From JAPKZH01 sp964537875 (lineage in GTDB: Bacteria > Acidobacteriota > Aminicenantia > Aminicenantales > UBA4085): a stretch of 64,000 nt of DNA. Location of the stretch: contig CAZIDN010000005.1 in NCBI GenBank assembly GCA_964537875.1, forward strand, positions 57,703 to 121,702, given 5' to 3'. Of this stretch, positions 25,601 to 36,400 are shown piece by piece (within the stretch, counting starts at the first letter, position 1; each line of letters begins with the position of its first letter). The notes beneath the pieces were generated by a model that saw only the letters and a program-made list of their open reading frames with translations, was not told the DNA's origin and did not search any database. Made by a program: the position numbers and the translations under genes.

Positions 25601-28600
25601 CTGTACGGTCCAAGGAGCCCCTCCGACACCTCCGTTCGGGCTCTGAGTAAAGACAAGCTTACTGGCTGGGCTGACTACCAATGCTGCTGTGTAGTTCCTC
25701 GTCTGGTTCGACGTTACATCGGTGTAGGCCTGACTCGGAGGAGTAAAGGTGTAGCCAGTCAACGCAGGCGTCACCGTCCCCGACCAGCCATAAGTTACCG
25801 TGGCTGTATAAAAACCATCACCATTGGTCGGCGGATTGCCGGGCAGTCCGCTCATCACAACGCCTTCAAGGCCCGTACTGCCATAGAGCACTGTGCCAGA
25901 GATAGTATGGGATGCATATCCAAGATTGTAATCTTGACTGCTTTGACTCGAACCTAAGCTTGTATAGGTTCGGCTGCTAGGAGAAAAGGTATGTCCAGCC
26001 TTGAAGGGAATGACTGTTCCAGACCAGAGGTAAGGAACGGTATCCTCATAATAGCCGGGCGTACCGTTTGCACCGGTTATGGGCGTATTCGGAAGACCCC
26101 GCATCACGACTCCATCAAGAGGATTTCCGCCGCTGCTATAAACCGTACCGGATATTGTTACATAGTCTCCGGTCCATAAGTTGATCTCAATGCTCAGATT
26201 CTTGGGGAGTGTCGGTGTGCCATTCTTATCTGTAACGACAACAGAAAAATTGTACGTCGTTGGATACTCTTGGCCTTTTTCTTTCTGGACGGTGCCAGTA
26301 ATGACACCCCCGCTATCTAGCATCAGTCCAGGCGGCAATGACCCAGAAGTCAGCTTCCATGTCCTCGGCCAGACTCCACCTATGGCCTCAAGAGTGGCCC
26401 CATAGTAGAAGCCCAGAACCCCACTGGGGAGAGATGCCGTAGTTATTGTGAGAGTATCAGGTGTGGAATCAGAATCTATATAAATACTATATTGCTGTGT
26501 ATCAAATTGGCGGGGAACGCTCCAATCATCAACCCGGAGAATGAAATGATAAAAGCCGGGCGGCGAGGTCTGGCTGACCGTCCCACTGATGACACCTCCG
26601 CTTCCGAGGATTAATCCCAGAGGCAATTCCCCGGAATTTAATGACCAACCATAAGGTGCGGTTCCTCCGTATGCATTTAAGGTTGCTGAATAAGTTTTCC
26701 CAACAACTCCATCAGGCAGAGAGGCTGTCCCGATCACAAGTTTTGACGCTGCCGCCGGAGGCGTGTAATTGCCGAGTTTTGCATCAGCCGTATTTACGGC
26801 ATGAGCCGTGGCCGCAAATCCGATGCTATCGACAAATGTTTGCAGGCTGAAAACCTGTCCGGTTGCCAGCATCTTTGTCGCTGTCGGGTTAACCTCGATC
26901 ACCCGCAAGTTCACCGTGGCTTCTTCATTCGGAGCCAAAGAAAAAGTCGCATTTTCGATGGCCGCATTGACAATATTGGGATTGACGATATTGGGATTGA
27001 CGATATTCGGGTTGACGATATTGGGGTTTGTTACATTTAAAAGGAGATCATGGTGGCGCTCTTCTTTCAATTTGCAGTTATCGCCGGTTATGTCGACACC
27101 TCCCGACGGTGTAGTCGAGATCTTATAAACGAGCAACTGAAGGTAGATTCCCTCCGGGAAGGCTTCTTTTGAAAAAGTCTTAAGCGTGTAGGCAGAAACC
27201 GTGTTGCCTGCATTTTTCACTGTGCAAACGACGTCTTTGACGGCGGCACTCGCCAATTCTCCCGGTGTGACGTTAACGATATTGGGGTTGACAATATTGG
27301 GGTTGACGATATTCGGGTTGACAATATTGGGGTTGACAATGTTGGGATTGACAATGTTCGGGTTCACAATATTCGGGTTGACAATGTTGGGATTGACGAT
27401 ATTCGGATTCACAATATTGGGGTTGACAATATTCGGATTGGCATAATTGACGATATTGGGATTGACGATATTCGGGTTGACAATATTCGGGTTGACAATA
27501 TTGGGATTCGCCCAATTGACGATGCCCGAATTGACGATATTCGGGTTATGAATTTCCTGTACACCAAGGCCACTTCCGGGCGCGGGATTTGTAGGATCCG
27601 GGTTTAAAACAATTACGCCCAAGGACGTGTTGCCCTCAAAGACTTCAACTTTTGCCGTATCATAATTATTTGGCGACCAAACAAAAACCGTCCGGGCAAT
27701 AGTAGAATAGGGAGCCGCCTGTACATCGAGGGCATGTAATGTTTCAAATTCTAAGAATGAAGCCCCTCCAGACGACGGCCAAGAAATGATCTGCAGGTTA
27801 AGATTTTTCGCAACGTCGGTTGTATTCTTGATATAAATGGCGAATGCCCGACGGATCTGGCGCCCATCGGCATCGTTACCTAATGCCGTCCCCAGCGACT
27901 TAGCATTTCCAGGCGCAGCCACCACGACCTCAGACGTCAAGCGCGAAGTGTAGATATTCTGATTCCGCATCCCCACAGTGTTGGGAAGACAGGAGGTTTT
28001 ATTGCCATAGTCGCCCTGGTTTGAGGCGGGCGGTGTATAGTTCGTCCAATCATAATTATTAGAGGCATCGGGAGGCAGCACATCCCGGTTGTCAGTCCAG
28101 ACAACATGGAAAACAGGAGGTGCCGGAGTCGTGGATGGATCCGTGTTAAAACGCCATCCGTTCGGGCCCAGCACAAACAATGGCGACGGTGTCATTTCGA
28201 CATAATCGCCATGGAAAGGAACCGTCCCTCCCTTAAAAAGGGGATAGTTGGGCGGGTTGAACTGCGCTTGTTCGGCGGTATAGGCATCCCCTTCTTTTTT
28301 TAAAATAAAATAGTATCTCGAAACCTGAATAGACGGCTCAAAGGAAGGCAATATGCCGGGAGCAGTCTGGGCCGCGCGAATATCAACAGTCTGCCGAACT
28401 GGCATGCCATCGCTGACCCAATTATCGAAGTTATACGTATTTGCTCCAACGCTGTTGCGCTGATCGTACCAAACCATCATCAGTTTGCCCGCGACAAAAG
28501 TCAGGTACGGCATGAACTGGTGACCCTGATGGCTGGACTCCTGAGCACTTTCCACTAATGCCGGCGCTGTCCAGCCTGATCCTCCTTGGGAAGTTGCCAT

Positions 28601-29797
28601 GACAATACGCGCCGCTCCGGCAGGCCCCCTTCCTCTCTCGGCCCAAGCAACATAAACAATTCCGGAATTGTCGATAGCCATTGTCGGGTAGCTGTTGGTT
28701 CGAAAAGACGTGCCAAGAGGATCGCTTCCTCCATCTCCCCCGGAATCAGTCACCGGTTGGTCGAAAGGATTTATATTCGCAATGACAGTCGGCGATGAGA
28801 ACGTCTGGCCGAAATCCGCTGACTTCACGATGACGATCGAATTGGTTTGACTTGGATGGAGGAAGCGCCTGTAGGCGACATAGACTGCGCCGCTGTTTGG
28901 ATCAATAGCGATTATTGCGCCTTGGATGATATGCTGGCTTTCGCTAATTTTTATGGCCGAGCTCCAGGTAGCGCCGCAATCCGTGGATCTTCTGAAAACA
29001 ATCCTGCTGCGAATGTTCTGGTCCAGGTTGCCAAGAAAAACAGTATATGCGCAATAAATATTGCTGCGAGGAATGGTTTGCCCATCGATAGAGACTGTTC
29101 CCGAACCTCTCGGAATATCAACAGCGATCCGGGGCATATCGATAAATTGTCCCGATGTGCCCAGGTCGATGACCTTGGTGTCTAGGTACTTGATTGGGTC
29201 GCCTCCCTCGGCATTGTTGTTATCGATATAACGGGCCACGAATACAGAGCCTCCACCTTTCATTTGAGAGCGGTTAAAGCCCATGCCGCTATAGTAAAAA
29301 AGCCCGTTGGTGCCGGCCCGCACGATTGGGTCGGCAGCCGTGCTAAATTGCTTGAGAGGAGAGGCCATCTCTTCCGCCGATTTGTCCTGAGGAAAGCCAG
29401 GGACAAGAGTTGTCACCCAAGATTCTCCCCCATCAAAGGATTTATATAGCCCCACCCAGGCATCACCGGCCATTGCCCCTTGAGCTTGTCCAGGCAATTC
29501 TCCTTCGCTGGCAGGTATATCGACAGTGCGGTAGTCATTGGCGCCCGCCAAAAGATGGAGTGGGTTGCGGGTTGAAACCGCTACCGATGGTTCGTTCTGC
29601 CGCTGAAGCCACGGGTCGCCGCCCGGCAACTGGGTTCCGGAAACCATGTTAACGTTCCGGCCGGCAATGAGGATGGTCTCTTGTTGAGTTGCAGCCTGGT
29701 TCTTCGGCCTAAAAAATTGCGATTTTGTCGGAAATCCGACGAGAATCGCGGCCAAAATAACGGGCAAAAAATAGATCGAAAGACGACGTAGGGACAT
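22625..29797 (-). CDS. Giant secreted multidomain protein with NPNIV arrays (copy 1)
   Basis: 2390 residues with a signal peptide (LSIYFLPVILAAILVGFP). Domain order: a sialidase/BNR-like propeller (about 60-640, with DPWLQRQNEPSVAVS and YKSFDGGESW); a linker domain; NPNIV array 1 (about 750-842); a conserved about 85-residue module; array 2 (about 924-944); two putative Ig (He_PIG) domains (about 1010-1205, GGTAPYGWSLNSGELPLGL); carboxypeptidase-regulatory-like SGTV repeats; a filamin-type Ig domain; Kelch repeats (about 1490-1800, LLNNGTVLITGGNNG); another SGHV repeat and Ig domain; and six NHL repeats (about 2115-2390, GTGDGQFNGPRGIAVDNLGY). Likely a surface or secreted adhesive/polysaccharide-binding protein. 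No sorting signal at the C-terminus. Confidence 0.93.
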   Translation of the reverse strand: MSLRRLSIYFLPVILAAILVGFPTKSQFFRPKNQAATQQETILIAGRNVNMVSGTQLPGGDPWLQRQNEPSVAVSTRNPLHLLAGANDYRTVDIPASEGELPGQAQGAMAGDAWVGLYKSFDGGESWVTTLVPGFPQDKSAEEMASPLKQFSTAADPIVRAGTNGLFYYSGMGFNRSQMKGGGSVFVARYIDNNNAEGGDPIKYLDTKVIDLGTSGQFIDMPRIAVDIPRGSGTVSIDGQTIPRSNIYCAYTVFLGNLDQNIRSRIVFRRSTDCGATWSSAIKISESQHIIQGAIIAIDPNSGAVYVAYRRFLHPSQTNSIVIVKSADFGQTFSSPTVIANINPFDQPVTDSGGDGGSDPLGTSFRTNSYPTMAIDNSGIVYVAWAERGRGPAGAARIVMATSQGGSGWTAPALVESAQESSHQGHQFMPYLTFVAGKLMMVWYDQRNSVGANTYNFDNWVSDGMPVRQTVDIRAAQTAPGILPSFEPSIQVSRYYFILKKEGDAYTAEQAQFNPPNYPLFKGGTVPFHGDYVEMTPSPLFVLGPNGWRFNTDPSTTPAPPVFHVVWTDNRDVLPPDASNNYDWTNYTPPASNQGDYGNKTSCLPNTVGMRNQNIYTSRLTSEVVVAAPGNAKSLGTALGNDADGRQIRRAFAIYIKNTTDVAKNLNLQIISWPSSGGASFLEFETLHALDVQAAPYSTIARTVFVWSPNNYDTAKVEVFEGNTSLGVIVLNPDPTNPAPGSGLGVQEIHNPNIVNSGIVNWANPNIVNPNIVNPNIVNPNIVNYANPNIVNPNIVNPNIVNPNIVNPNIVNPNIVNPNIVNPNIVNPNIVNPNIVNPNIVNVTPGELASAAVKDVVCTVKNAGNTVSAYTLKTFSKEAFPEGIYLQLLVYKISTTPSGGVDITGDNCKLKEERHHDLLLNVTNPNIVNPNIVNPNIVNPNIVNAAIENATFSLAPNEEATVNLRVIEVNPTATKMLATGQVFSLQTFVDSIGFAATAHAVNTADAKLGNYTPPAAASKLVIGTASLPDGVVGKTYSATLNAYGGTAPYGWSLNSGELPLGLILGSGGVISGTVSQTSPPGFYHFILRVDDWSVPRQFDTQQYSIYIDSDSTPDTLTITTASLPSGVLGFYYGATLEAIGGVWPRTWKLTSGSLPPGLMLDSGGVITGTVQKEKGQEYPTTYNFSVVVTDKNGTPTLPKNLSIEINLWTGDYVTISGTVYSSGGNPLDGVVMRGLPNTPITGANGTPGYYEDTVPYLWSGTVIPFKAGHTFSPSSRTYTSLGSSQSSQDYNLGYASHTISGTVLYGSTGLEGVVMSGLPGNPPTNGDGFYTATVTYGWSGTVTPALTGYTFTPPSQAYTDVTSNQTRNYTAALVVSPASKLVFTQSPNGGVGGAPWTVQPKVEVQNAAGDRITTDNSTQVTLTIKNNPGNGSLSGLASLQVSAGVASFSGLSINKGGYNYTLEATSTGLTLATSELFSIEGFSSRANMSIAREFHTATYLFTDKILVAGGENPTSGFLNTAELYDPATKVFEVLTMKNLRGEHTATPLLDGRVLITGGGGNTSTAELFDPTSKTFSWTTGTMNYARMDHRATRLQDGRVLITGGIDPSGDKAELYDPTLGTFSPTGSMSENRYWHTSTWLPNGKVLITGGKPWGGAPSATAELYDPSTGTFSSIGSMNSARYYHVATLLNNGTVLITGGNNGASNLDSAEIFNPADNSFTQISSMKYVHAAHQALLLRDGTVLIFGAGQAEIYDPATLSFRLTGEFAKGVDEGVRQDCAAAETADGLVFVSGGGHNYSGLPVATTEMWNPLVPFPTHVISGHVTQSGAGVSGVLMGGLPGYPVTDPAGYYEGVVLSGLSGWSGTVTPMKAGYTFNPTSIPYTNVTSDLPNQNYSTTVGPPQKLAFSQQPSNATGGATIIPAVTVEIQDAAGNLVTTATNTVTLSLLNAGGATLSGTKSKAAVGGIATFNDLSVDKVGTGYKLRANSGSLTGVDSNAFSITAGAAGKIVVETKADGTGTVVPSQNIIVGSSITVYAITRDAGGNFIENAAAESWSLVTKSGGVVDGDLVPAGDKKSAVFTGLGLGSAQIRATKSGLTFIESGLLTVVEPYEFVLKCGSQGTGDGQFNLPFGIAIEGDKYVYAADSSNHRIQKFTYNGGFVGKWGSQGTGDGQFDSPSGVTVDNSGHVYVLDTYNHRVQKFTSDGVFLLKWGSQGSGNGQFQSPTLGIAAWGDYIYVTDTVNSRIQKFTINGIFVTQWGGLGTGNGQFNWPYGIAVDSSGYVYVSDSYNNRIQKFTSDGSLVAKWGTLGTGDGQFNGPRGIAVDNLGYVYVADNSNRRIQKFNSSGVFILKWGSPGTGDGQFAGTWGIVVDSSGYVYVADPGNYRIQKFRKR
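26967..27026 (-). repeat. NPNIV array 2, copy 1
   Basis: Four 15-bp units encoding NPNIV, immediately before NAAIENATFSLAPNEEA. It closes the conserved module that follows array 1. Confidence 0.92.
27273..27545 (-). repeat. NPNIV pentapeptide array 1, copy 1 (15-bp units)
   Basis: Seventeen 15-bp units (11, then 4, then 2) separated by two 9-bp interruptions (encoding the YAN and WAN steps). One unit is degenerate (SGIVN). Apart from that unit, the differences between units fall at third codon positions (CCC/CCG, AAT/AAC, ATT/ATC, GTC/GTG) and are synonymous. Confidence 0.95.
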
Positions 29798-30009
29798 GTT
29801 ACCCCCCTTAATAGAATTTTTTATCTGAAATTTTCAGCTCTGAAATAGCAGGAAGAAGGGAGCGAAGGATAAATAAAGAAAATAAAAATTGAAGAAAAAT
29901 AACAGCAAGAAATGCGGGAATTTCGCCCCTCCCTTCCCTTTATCTGCCCTGAGAGAGATCAAAGCGCCTTAAACTTTGATCAATTTTTTTCTCACCTTGG
30001 ATACCTATT

Positions 30010-30038
30010 AAGCTAAGCGCTTTTTATCTCTTTGTCAA
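30010..30038 (-). promoter_or_regulatory. Promoter and conserved leader of giant gene, copy 1
   Basis: Minus-strand TTGACA (30038-30033), 17-bp spacer, TAGCTT (30015-30010, weak). The about 205-base leader down to 29798 includes an exact inverted repeat GATCAAAG/CTTTGATC (29968-29992 area) and GGGAAGGGAGGGGC, both shared in form with the copy-2 leader. The region 29798-30120 is AT-rich and non-coding. Confidence 0.55.
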
Positions 30039-30120
30039 GTTTTTTTCAATTTTTTAATTTTTTATTTATATGGGTTAAAAATCATCCTATCCTACTGAAA
30101 TCATTAAAGTTTCGAGATGT

Positions 30121-30336
30121 TTCGGCAAGGGCGCGGCGACGTCGATATTCCTGGTTAATGATCTTCCAACCTATCGCTATCTGGATTCGCTCTGTTATTA
30201 TTTGGGCCGGGCGCAGGAGGGGCAGGGGAAGAGTGCGGCGGCCAAAGAGTCCTACCAGAAATTCTTAGACATCAAAATGAATGCCGACGACAGCCCCCTT
30301 ATCAGAGACGCCCGCTCCCGCCTGGATAATCTCTAA
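30121..30336 (+). pseudogene. Remnant of a second kinase-TPR gene (C-terminal 71 codons)
   Basis: In frame from 30121 to a TAA at 30334-30336 the sequence encodes NDLPTYRYLDSLCYYLGRAQ and SYQKFLDIKMNADDS, ending RDARSRLDNL. This aligns with the last about 70 residues of the 19803-22598 kinase (NDFPTYRYLDSLDYFMGRAQ ... ARKRLGNL). There is no start codon, kinase domain or promoter. The fragment lies 92 bases before the 3' end of the second giant gene, in the same relation as the intact kinase to the first giant gene. Confidence 0.88.
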
Positions 30337-30428
30337 CTTCAAGACTAAATCCCTGAACTCCTGTTTCTATAAGTCAGAGCTACCTTTGATTATACAATTA
30401 GTATTTTATAGTGAGCTTCCCTTATTAC

Positions 30429-33400
30429 CTAGTTATCTCCCACTTTACGTATGCGGTGGTTAAGTAAATCCGCGATGAAGATATTCCCGGCACTGCCCAC
30501 AGCCACACTATGGGGCATGTTCAAGCTGGCTAAGGTGGCAGGGATGCCATCGCCGTTATAGCCTAGAGCTCCGGAACCAGCGACAGTGATAATATTATGC
30601 GAATAAGCATCTACCTTTCGGATCCGGCAATTGTTGTGATCCACGATGAAAATATTCCCGGCACTGTCCACCGCAACATCTACAGGCCAATTCAAGCTGG
30701 CTAGGATTGCGGGGCCACCATCGCCGCCAAAGCCTTGATTCCCGTCCCCAGCTACAGTGTTGATATTGCCGGAAGTATCCACCTTACGGACCCGGTTGTG
30801 ATAGAAATCCGCGATGAAAATATTCCCGGCACTGTCCACTGCTACATCAAAGGGTCGCCACAGACTAGCTAGGATTGCAAGGCCACCATCGCCCTTAAAG
30901 TCTGTGGTTCCGTCTCCTGCCACGGTGTTGATATTGCCGGAGGTATCCACCTTTCGGATCCGGTGGTTATCCGTATCTGCGATGAAAATATTCCCGGCAC
31001 TATCCACTTCAATACCTAAAGGCCGATTCAATTTAGCTTGGGTTGCGGGGCCGCCGTCGCCGCCAAAGCCCATAGTTCCATTTCCAGCTACGGTGGTGAT
31101 AGTACCACCAGTATCCACCTTTCGGATCCGGTGGTTATCAGAATCTGCGATGTATATATTCCCCGCACTATCCACTGCCACACCCTCAGGATAATTCAAA
31201 TTGGCTGAGGTTGCAGGGCCGCCGTCGCCGCCAAAGCCCCTAGTTCCATTTCCAGCTACGGTGGTGATAGTACCACCAGTATCCACCTTTCGGATCCGGT
31301 GGTTAAAGAAATCCGCGATGAAAATATTCCCATCACTGTCTACCGTAATCCTTATGGGGTTTTGCAAGCTGGCTAAGGTTGCGGGGCCGCCATCGCCGCT
31401 ATAACCTGCGGTTCCATTCCCAGCCACTGTATGAATAAGAGGATTGAAGAGACCCAGATAGATGTCGTCATAGGCGGCGGTGACGGTGCCGTTAATGTTA
31501 TAACAATTATAACAAGCGCACACTTCACCTAGATCTAACGGTGGGGTATTCACAAATGCTAAACCTGCATAGACTGGATCATCGGCAAACCCGTTCATTT
31601 CGTTATCAATGACAACGGACCATTTCTGAGTATCCAAATTAATATTTTCCCGGACACGGAATGGGACGTTGGCTTGGTAAGTGCCCACCGTTGTTCCTCC
31701 TGCACTAATAATGCCGTTAGGATCGACCCATAATCTCGTTACAACTTTTGTTCCAGACGTAATGGTTTGAAGAAAGAAACCATACTGGCCGACAGGCAGC
31801 ACCTTGTCAAAAGATACCGTCGCTTCGAGAATCAGGCTTCCCGAACTAATTGGGGAGCTAAGAAAATAGTTAGCGGATCCCATATAGCCGTTATACGATA
31901 GGCTGCTAATTTCCATAGGTTGGGTCGTAATCCCATCTGCAGCGGCCCTGACCTTAATTGTTCCATCAACTGGGCTTCCGGGCAGTCCACCTTGTCTTTG
32001 ATAAAGTTCTGTTGGATGGTTTGGAGGCCCACCTAACACGGGAGCCTGGTCAACCGGATCCTGATCAAAGGTGCTAAAAATCAATCCCGTGGTGCAGTTT
32101 CCGATGATGGGTATTTCATAAAAGCTTCTGTTGGGGTCGCTGCTAGGCACGGATATCTTTGCCGTTTTGGAACCTAGAGAAGTGGGGCTAAACTGAATCC
32201 GAAATGTCGTGCTTTGTCCCGGAGAAACGGGCGTTGTTGGCAAAGCTGTAACCTGGAATTGGTCGGCGTTCGCGCCGGATATCGTGACAGGGGGATTGCC
32301 GGGCAGCCCTAGATTTCCGATCCCGGTGTTTGCAATCGTGAAAGCGACTTCTGTATGAGAGTCGTTGGCTCGCGAACCAAAATCATACGTTTGTCCCGTT
32401 GGAATAGCTATGGGACCCTGACTAACATGCATCTCGCCACTCGGCGGCACCCCCCCAGATGGAGTAAATGTAAATTGCGTCCTTGTTGTGCCTACATGAT
32501 GAGAGCTCGAATCATCTGCGTCGACTTGCCAAGTGTAGCCTGTTCCATAGGTTAGGGCTGTTCCCACGGTATAGCTATTTGTGTAGACCGTTGTCTGTTC
32601 GACGAGCTCCCAACCATCCGTTACATTGATCTGGACGACGTATCTTGACGCTTCCGGATTAGGCGTCCAAGTCAATGTAGGGTGTTGGGTATAGACAGTG
32701 GCGCCGTTGGGCGGAGTCAGCAAATCGAGGAGTTTCGGCAAATCCATATCTTGTGTGACATTCGCATTGGTGACTTCAACTGATCTGGCTGTCCAACCGC
32801 CACCTTCTGCAGGCGGACGATTAACTTTAACATTATACGAGCCCGGGGCGACAGAAGAAAAACTATAGGAGCCGCCGTTCGCGGATGTTGTTGTCTGCAG
32901 AGGATTATTCCAATCACTTCCCAAAATAAGATCAACTTTTATCCCATCCAGCGTAGTCGTCGAATAATAGACTTTGCCCGATACGATATACCCCCCAGAA
33001 GGGACATTATAATCTTGGTTTGGCTGGTTCTGGCCTATGTTTGTATACGATATGCTCGCCGGGCTAAAAGTAACGTTGGCAAAGAAAGGAATGACCGTTC
33101 CTGTCCAATGCTCAGGGACCGTATCCTGGTAATAGCCGTTGGCATCTGTCACAGGCGTATTGGGCAGGCCGCGCATGACAGCTCCCAAGAGAGGCTGACC
33201 CTGGCCATCATACACTTTTCCAGAGATCGTGAAAAACGTACCGGTGAATTCATCAATTGTAAGATTTAGGGCTTGGGTGACGGCAGAGTTAGCTCCATCA
33301 GTCACTCGGACCGTGAAGTTTGACGTTCCGGTAGATGTCGGAGTGCCGCTGATCACGCCGCCGCTGTCGAGGCTTAAACCAGGGGGCAATGAACCGGAGG

Positions 33401-36400
33401 CAAGACTCCAGGTCCTGGGCCAGACCCCTCCCGTAGCCTCAAGTGTAGCCCCATAAAAATGCTCCTTGACGCCATTGGGCAGCGAAGTCGTAGTTATGGC
33501 CAAAGCCGCGGGTGCCGTTTGATAAACGTAGATGCTGTAGCGCTGAGTATCGAAATCGCCTGCGCTATCATCTACCCGAACTATGAAATAAGAAGTTCCC
33601 ACGGTTGTTGGCGTTCCGTAAATCTGCCCCGTCAAACTGTCTAGATGCAAGCCGTCTGGCAACTCGCCGGAAGTGAGAGACCAGCCGTAAGGAGAGGTCC
33701 CCCCGTAGGCGCTCAACTGACCGGGATAGCTATCGCCGACCTTGCCATCGGGCAGGGACGATGTTCCGATCACGAGTTTGGAGGCGTCCGCCTTGGGAGC
33801 GAGCTTTTCCTTTACTACAGTCCTGGCATCTTCCGAATTCACGGCATGGGCTGTCGTCGCAAACCCGACGCTGTCGAGGAAGCTTGTCATATTGAAGATT
33901 TGGCCGGTTCGTAAAGTCATGACCGCGTTTGGAGTGGGGTTAATGACGCGCAGGCAGACCTCTGCTTCTTCTCCCGGGCCCAAAGAGAAGGATGCATTCT
34001 CGATGGCCGCATTGACGATGTTCGGGTTGACGATGTTCGGGTTTACAATATTGGGGTTGACGATATTGGGATTGACCACATTCAAAAGGAGTTCCTGGTG
34101 CTGCTCTTGTTTGAGATCGCATTCCGTCCCATTTATGGCCGGGGTAAGGGAGGTTTTATAAACAAGAAGCTGGAGATAAATCCCCTCCGGGAATGCTTCT
34201 TTGGAAAAAGTCTTGAGCGTATAAGCTGAAATCGTGTTGCCTTCGTTTCTCACTGTACATTTGACATCATTCACTGACCCACTTTCGCTCATACCTTCGA
34301 CACTGGAATTGACGATGTTAGGATTGACGATGTTGGGATTGACGATGTTCGGGTTGACGATATTGGGGTTGACGATATTGGGATTGACGATATTAGGGTT
34401 GACGATGTTGGGATTGACGATGTTCGGGTTGACAATATTGGGATTGACAATATTAGGATTGACGATGTTGGGATTGACGATGTTCGGGTTGACGACCGTC
34501 CAGTTGACGATATTAGGATTGACGATATTGGGATTGTGAATCTCGGTCGAACTAAGGTCAGATCCCTGCGGAAGCCCTGGGTAAGAAGGATCGGCATTCA
34601 AAACGACTGTGCCGGAAAGACCTCCTGGTAGGGTGTTTCCGTTATAATCGAGTTCATAATATTCAATCGTTGCCGAGTCATTGGGATTCGTCGATTTCAC
34701 AAAGACAGTCCGAGCGACCGTCGAGTAGGGGGCAATAACCGTATCGATCTGAGATACGGCATTGAACTCCATAAATGAAGCTGTGCCCGATGCCGGCGCC
34801 GCGAGAATATGAAAACGCAAAACCCTGATCACGTCAGACGTGTTCTTTACATAAACGACGAATGCCCGCGGAATTTGCTCGGAAGTCCCAAGATAAGAGC
34901 CCAGGCCGGTCAGAGGCTTGGCATTTCCTGGGATATCGACAACCAGCTCGTTTGTCAGGCGGGAAGAATAGATATTCTGATTCCGCATGCCGGTGTTTGC
35001 CGGATTAATACAGTTGCCGGAGCCATTCAAATTGGGTGGATTGTAGGTTGTCCAGTCGTTACTGGTCGGCGGACGGACATCCCGGTTATCGGTCCAGACG
35101 GCATGGAATACGGGGTTCGCCGCATCCGTGTTGTACCGCCATGATCCATTTGCATCCCGAATAAACGTCGGGGCGGAAGTGAGCTCGACATAATCGCCGT
35201 GGAAAGGAACGGTCCCGCCCTTGAAAAGAGGATAGTTCGGAGGATTCCATTGTCCTTGATAAAGTTGCTTGGTCGGCTCATCATAAACCCAAAGATATCT
35301 GGAAACCTGAATAGACTGAAATTGTGGGAACAAGCCGGGCGCCGCCTGTGCAGCCCGAATATCTACTGTCTGGCGAATGCTCGAGCTGTCGCTGATCCAA
35401 TTATCAATCGTAGCCCCGGTATTGCGCTGATCATACCAGACCGCCATCACCTTACCCGACGCATATGTCAGGAACGGCATGACCTGGTGGCCGAAGACGC
35501 CAATGTCGTCGATAGCTGTCGGATCAGTCCAACCGGCTCCTCCAAAAGAAGTCGCGACGACAATCCGGGCAAAGCTGGATGCCTTTCGATCAGCCCAGGC
35601 GATATAGACGTTCGATTGATTATCAACCGCGATCGCAGGATAGCTGTTGGTCCGGAAAGATGTTCCTAAAGGATCGCCTACTCCCCACCCGGAATCGGTC
35701 GCCGGCTGGTCAAAAGGAGTGATGTTAGCAATCAGAGTGGGCTTCGTAAAGGTGAGTCCGCCGTCCGTGGATTTGCAGATGAGGATCGCATCGGTTTCCG
35801 AAGAACTCTTGAAACGTCGAAATACGACATAGACGTATCCATAAGTGGGATCGATGGCGATGGCAGATCCCTGGATGATGTGTTGGCTTTCGCTTATTTT
35901 GATGGGCGCGCCCCAGGTGACGCCGCAGTCGGTCGATCTCGTAACCATGATTTTGCTGTGGACATTTTGATCGAGATTGCCAAGGAATACGGTATAGGCC
36001 GCATAAACATTGCCGGCTTGGATAGTTTGCCCATCTACCGTGACGGTCTTGGCCCCGAGGCGAGGGACGTCCACGCCGATGCGCGGCATATCGATAAATT
36101 GCCCGGATGTGCCCTGGCTTATGATTTTCGTGTCGAGATATTTGATGGCATCGCCGCCCTCGGCGTTATTGTTGTCAATGAACCGGGCGACAAAAAATGC
36201 GCCTCCCCCTTTGACCCCGCGATTGAAGGCGATTCCGCTGTAATAGAAAAGCCCGTTGGTGCCGGCCCGCACGATCGGGTCGGCGGCCGTCGTAAAACCT
36301 TTGATTGGAGATGCCGTGCTCGGAGGTGTGCTGTCCAGAGGAGATCCCGGCAGGAGCGTCGTCTTCCAGGATTCTCCGCCATCGAACGATTTGAAAATAC

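Noticed and set aside
27273..34533. NPNIV DNA repeats as a CRISPR or non-coding minisatellite
   Set aside because: Units are contiguous with no spacers, stay in frame with the long proteins, and vary only synonymously.
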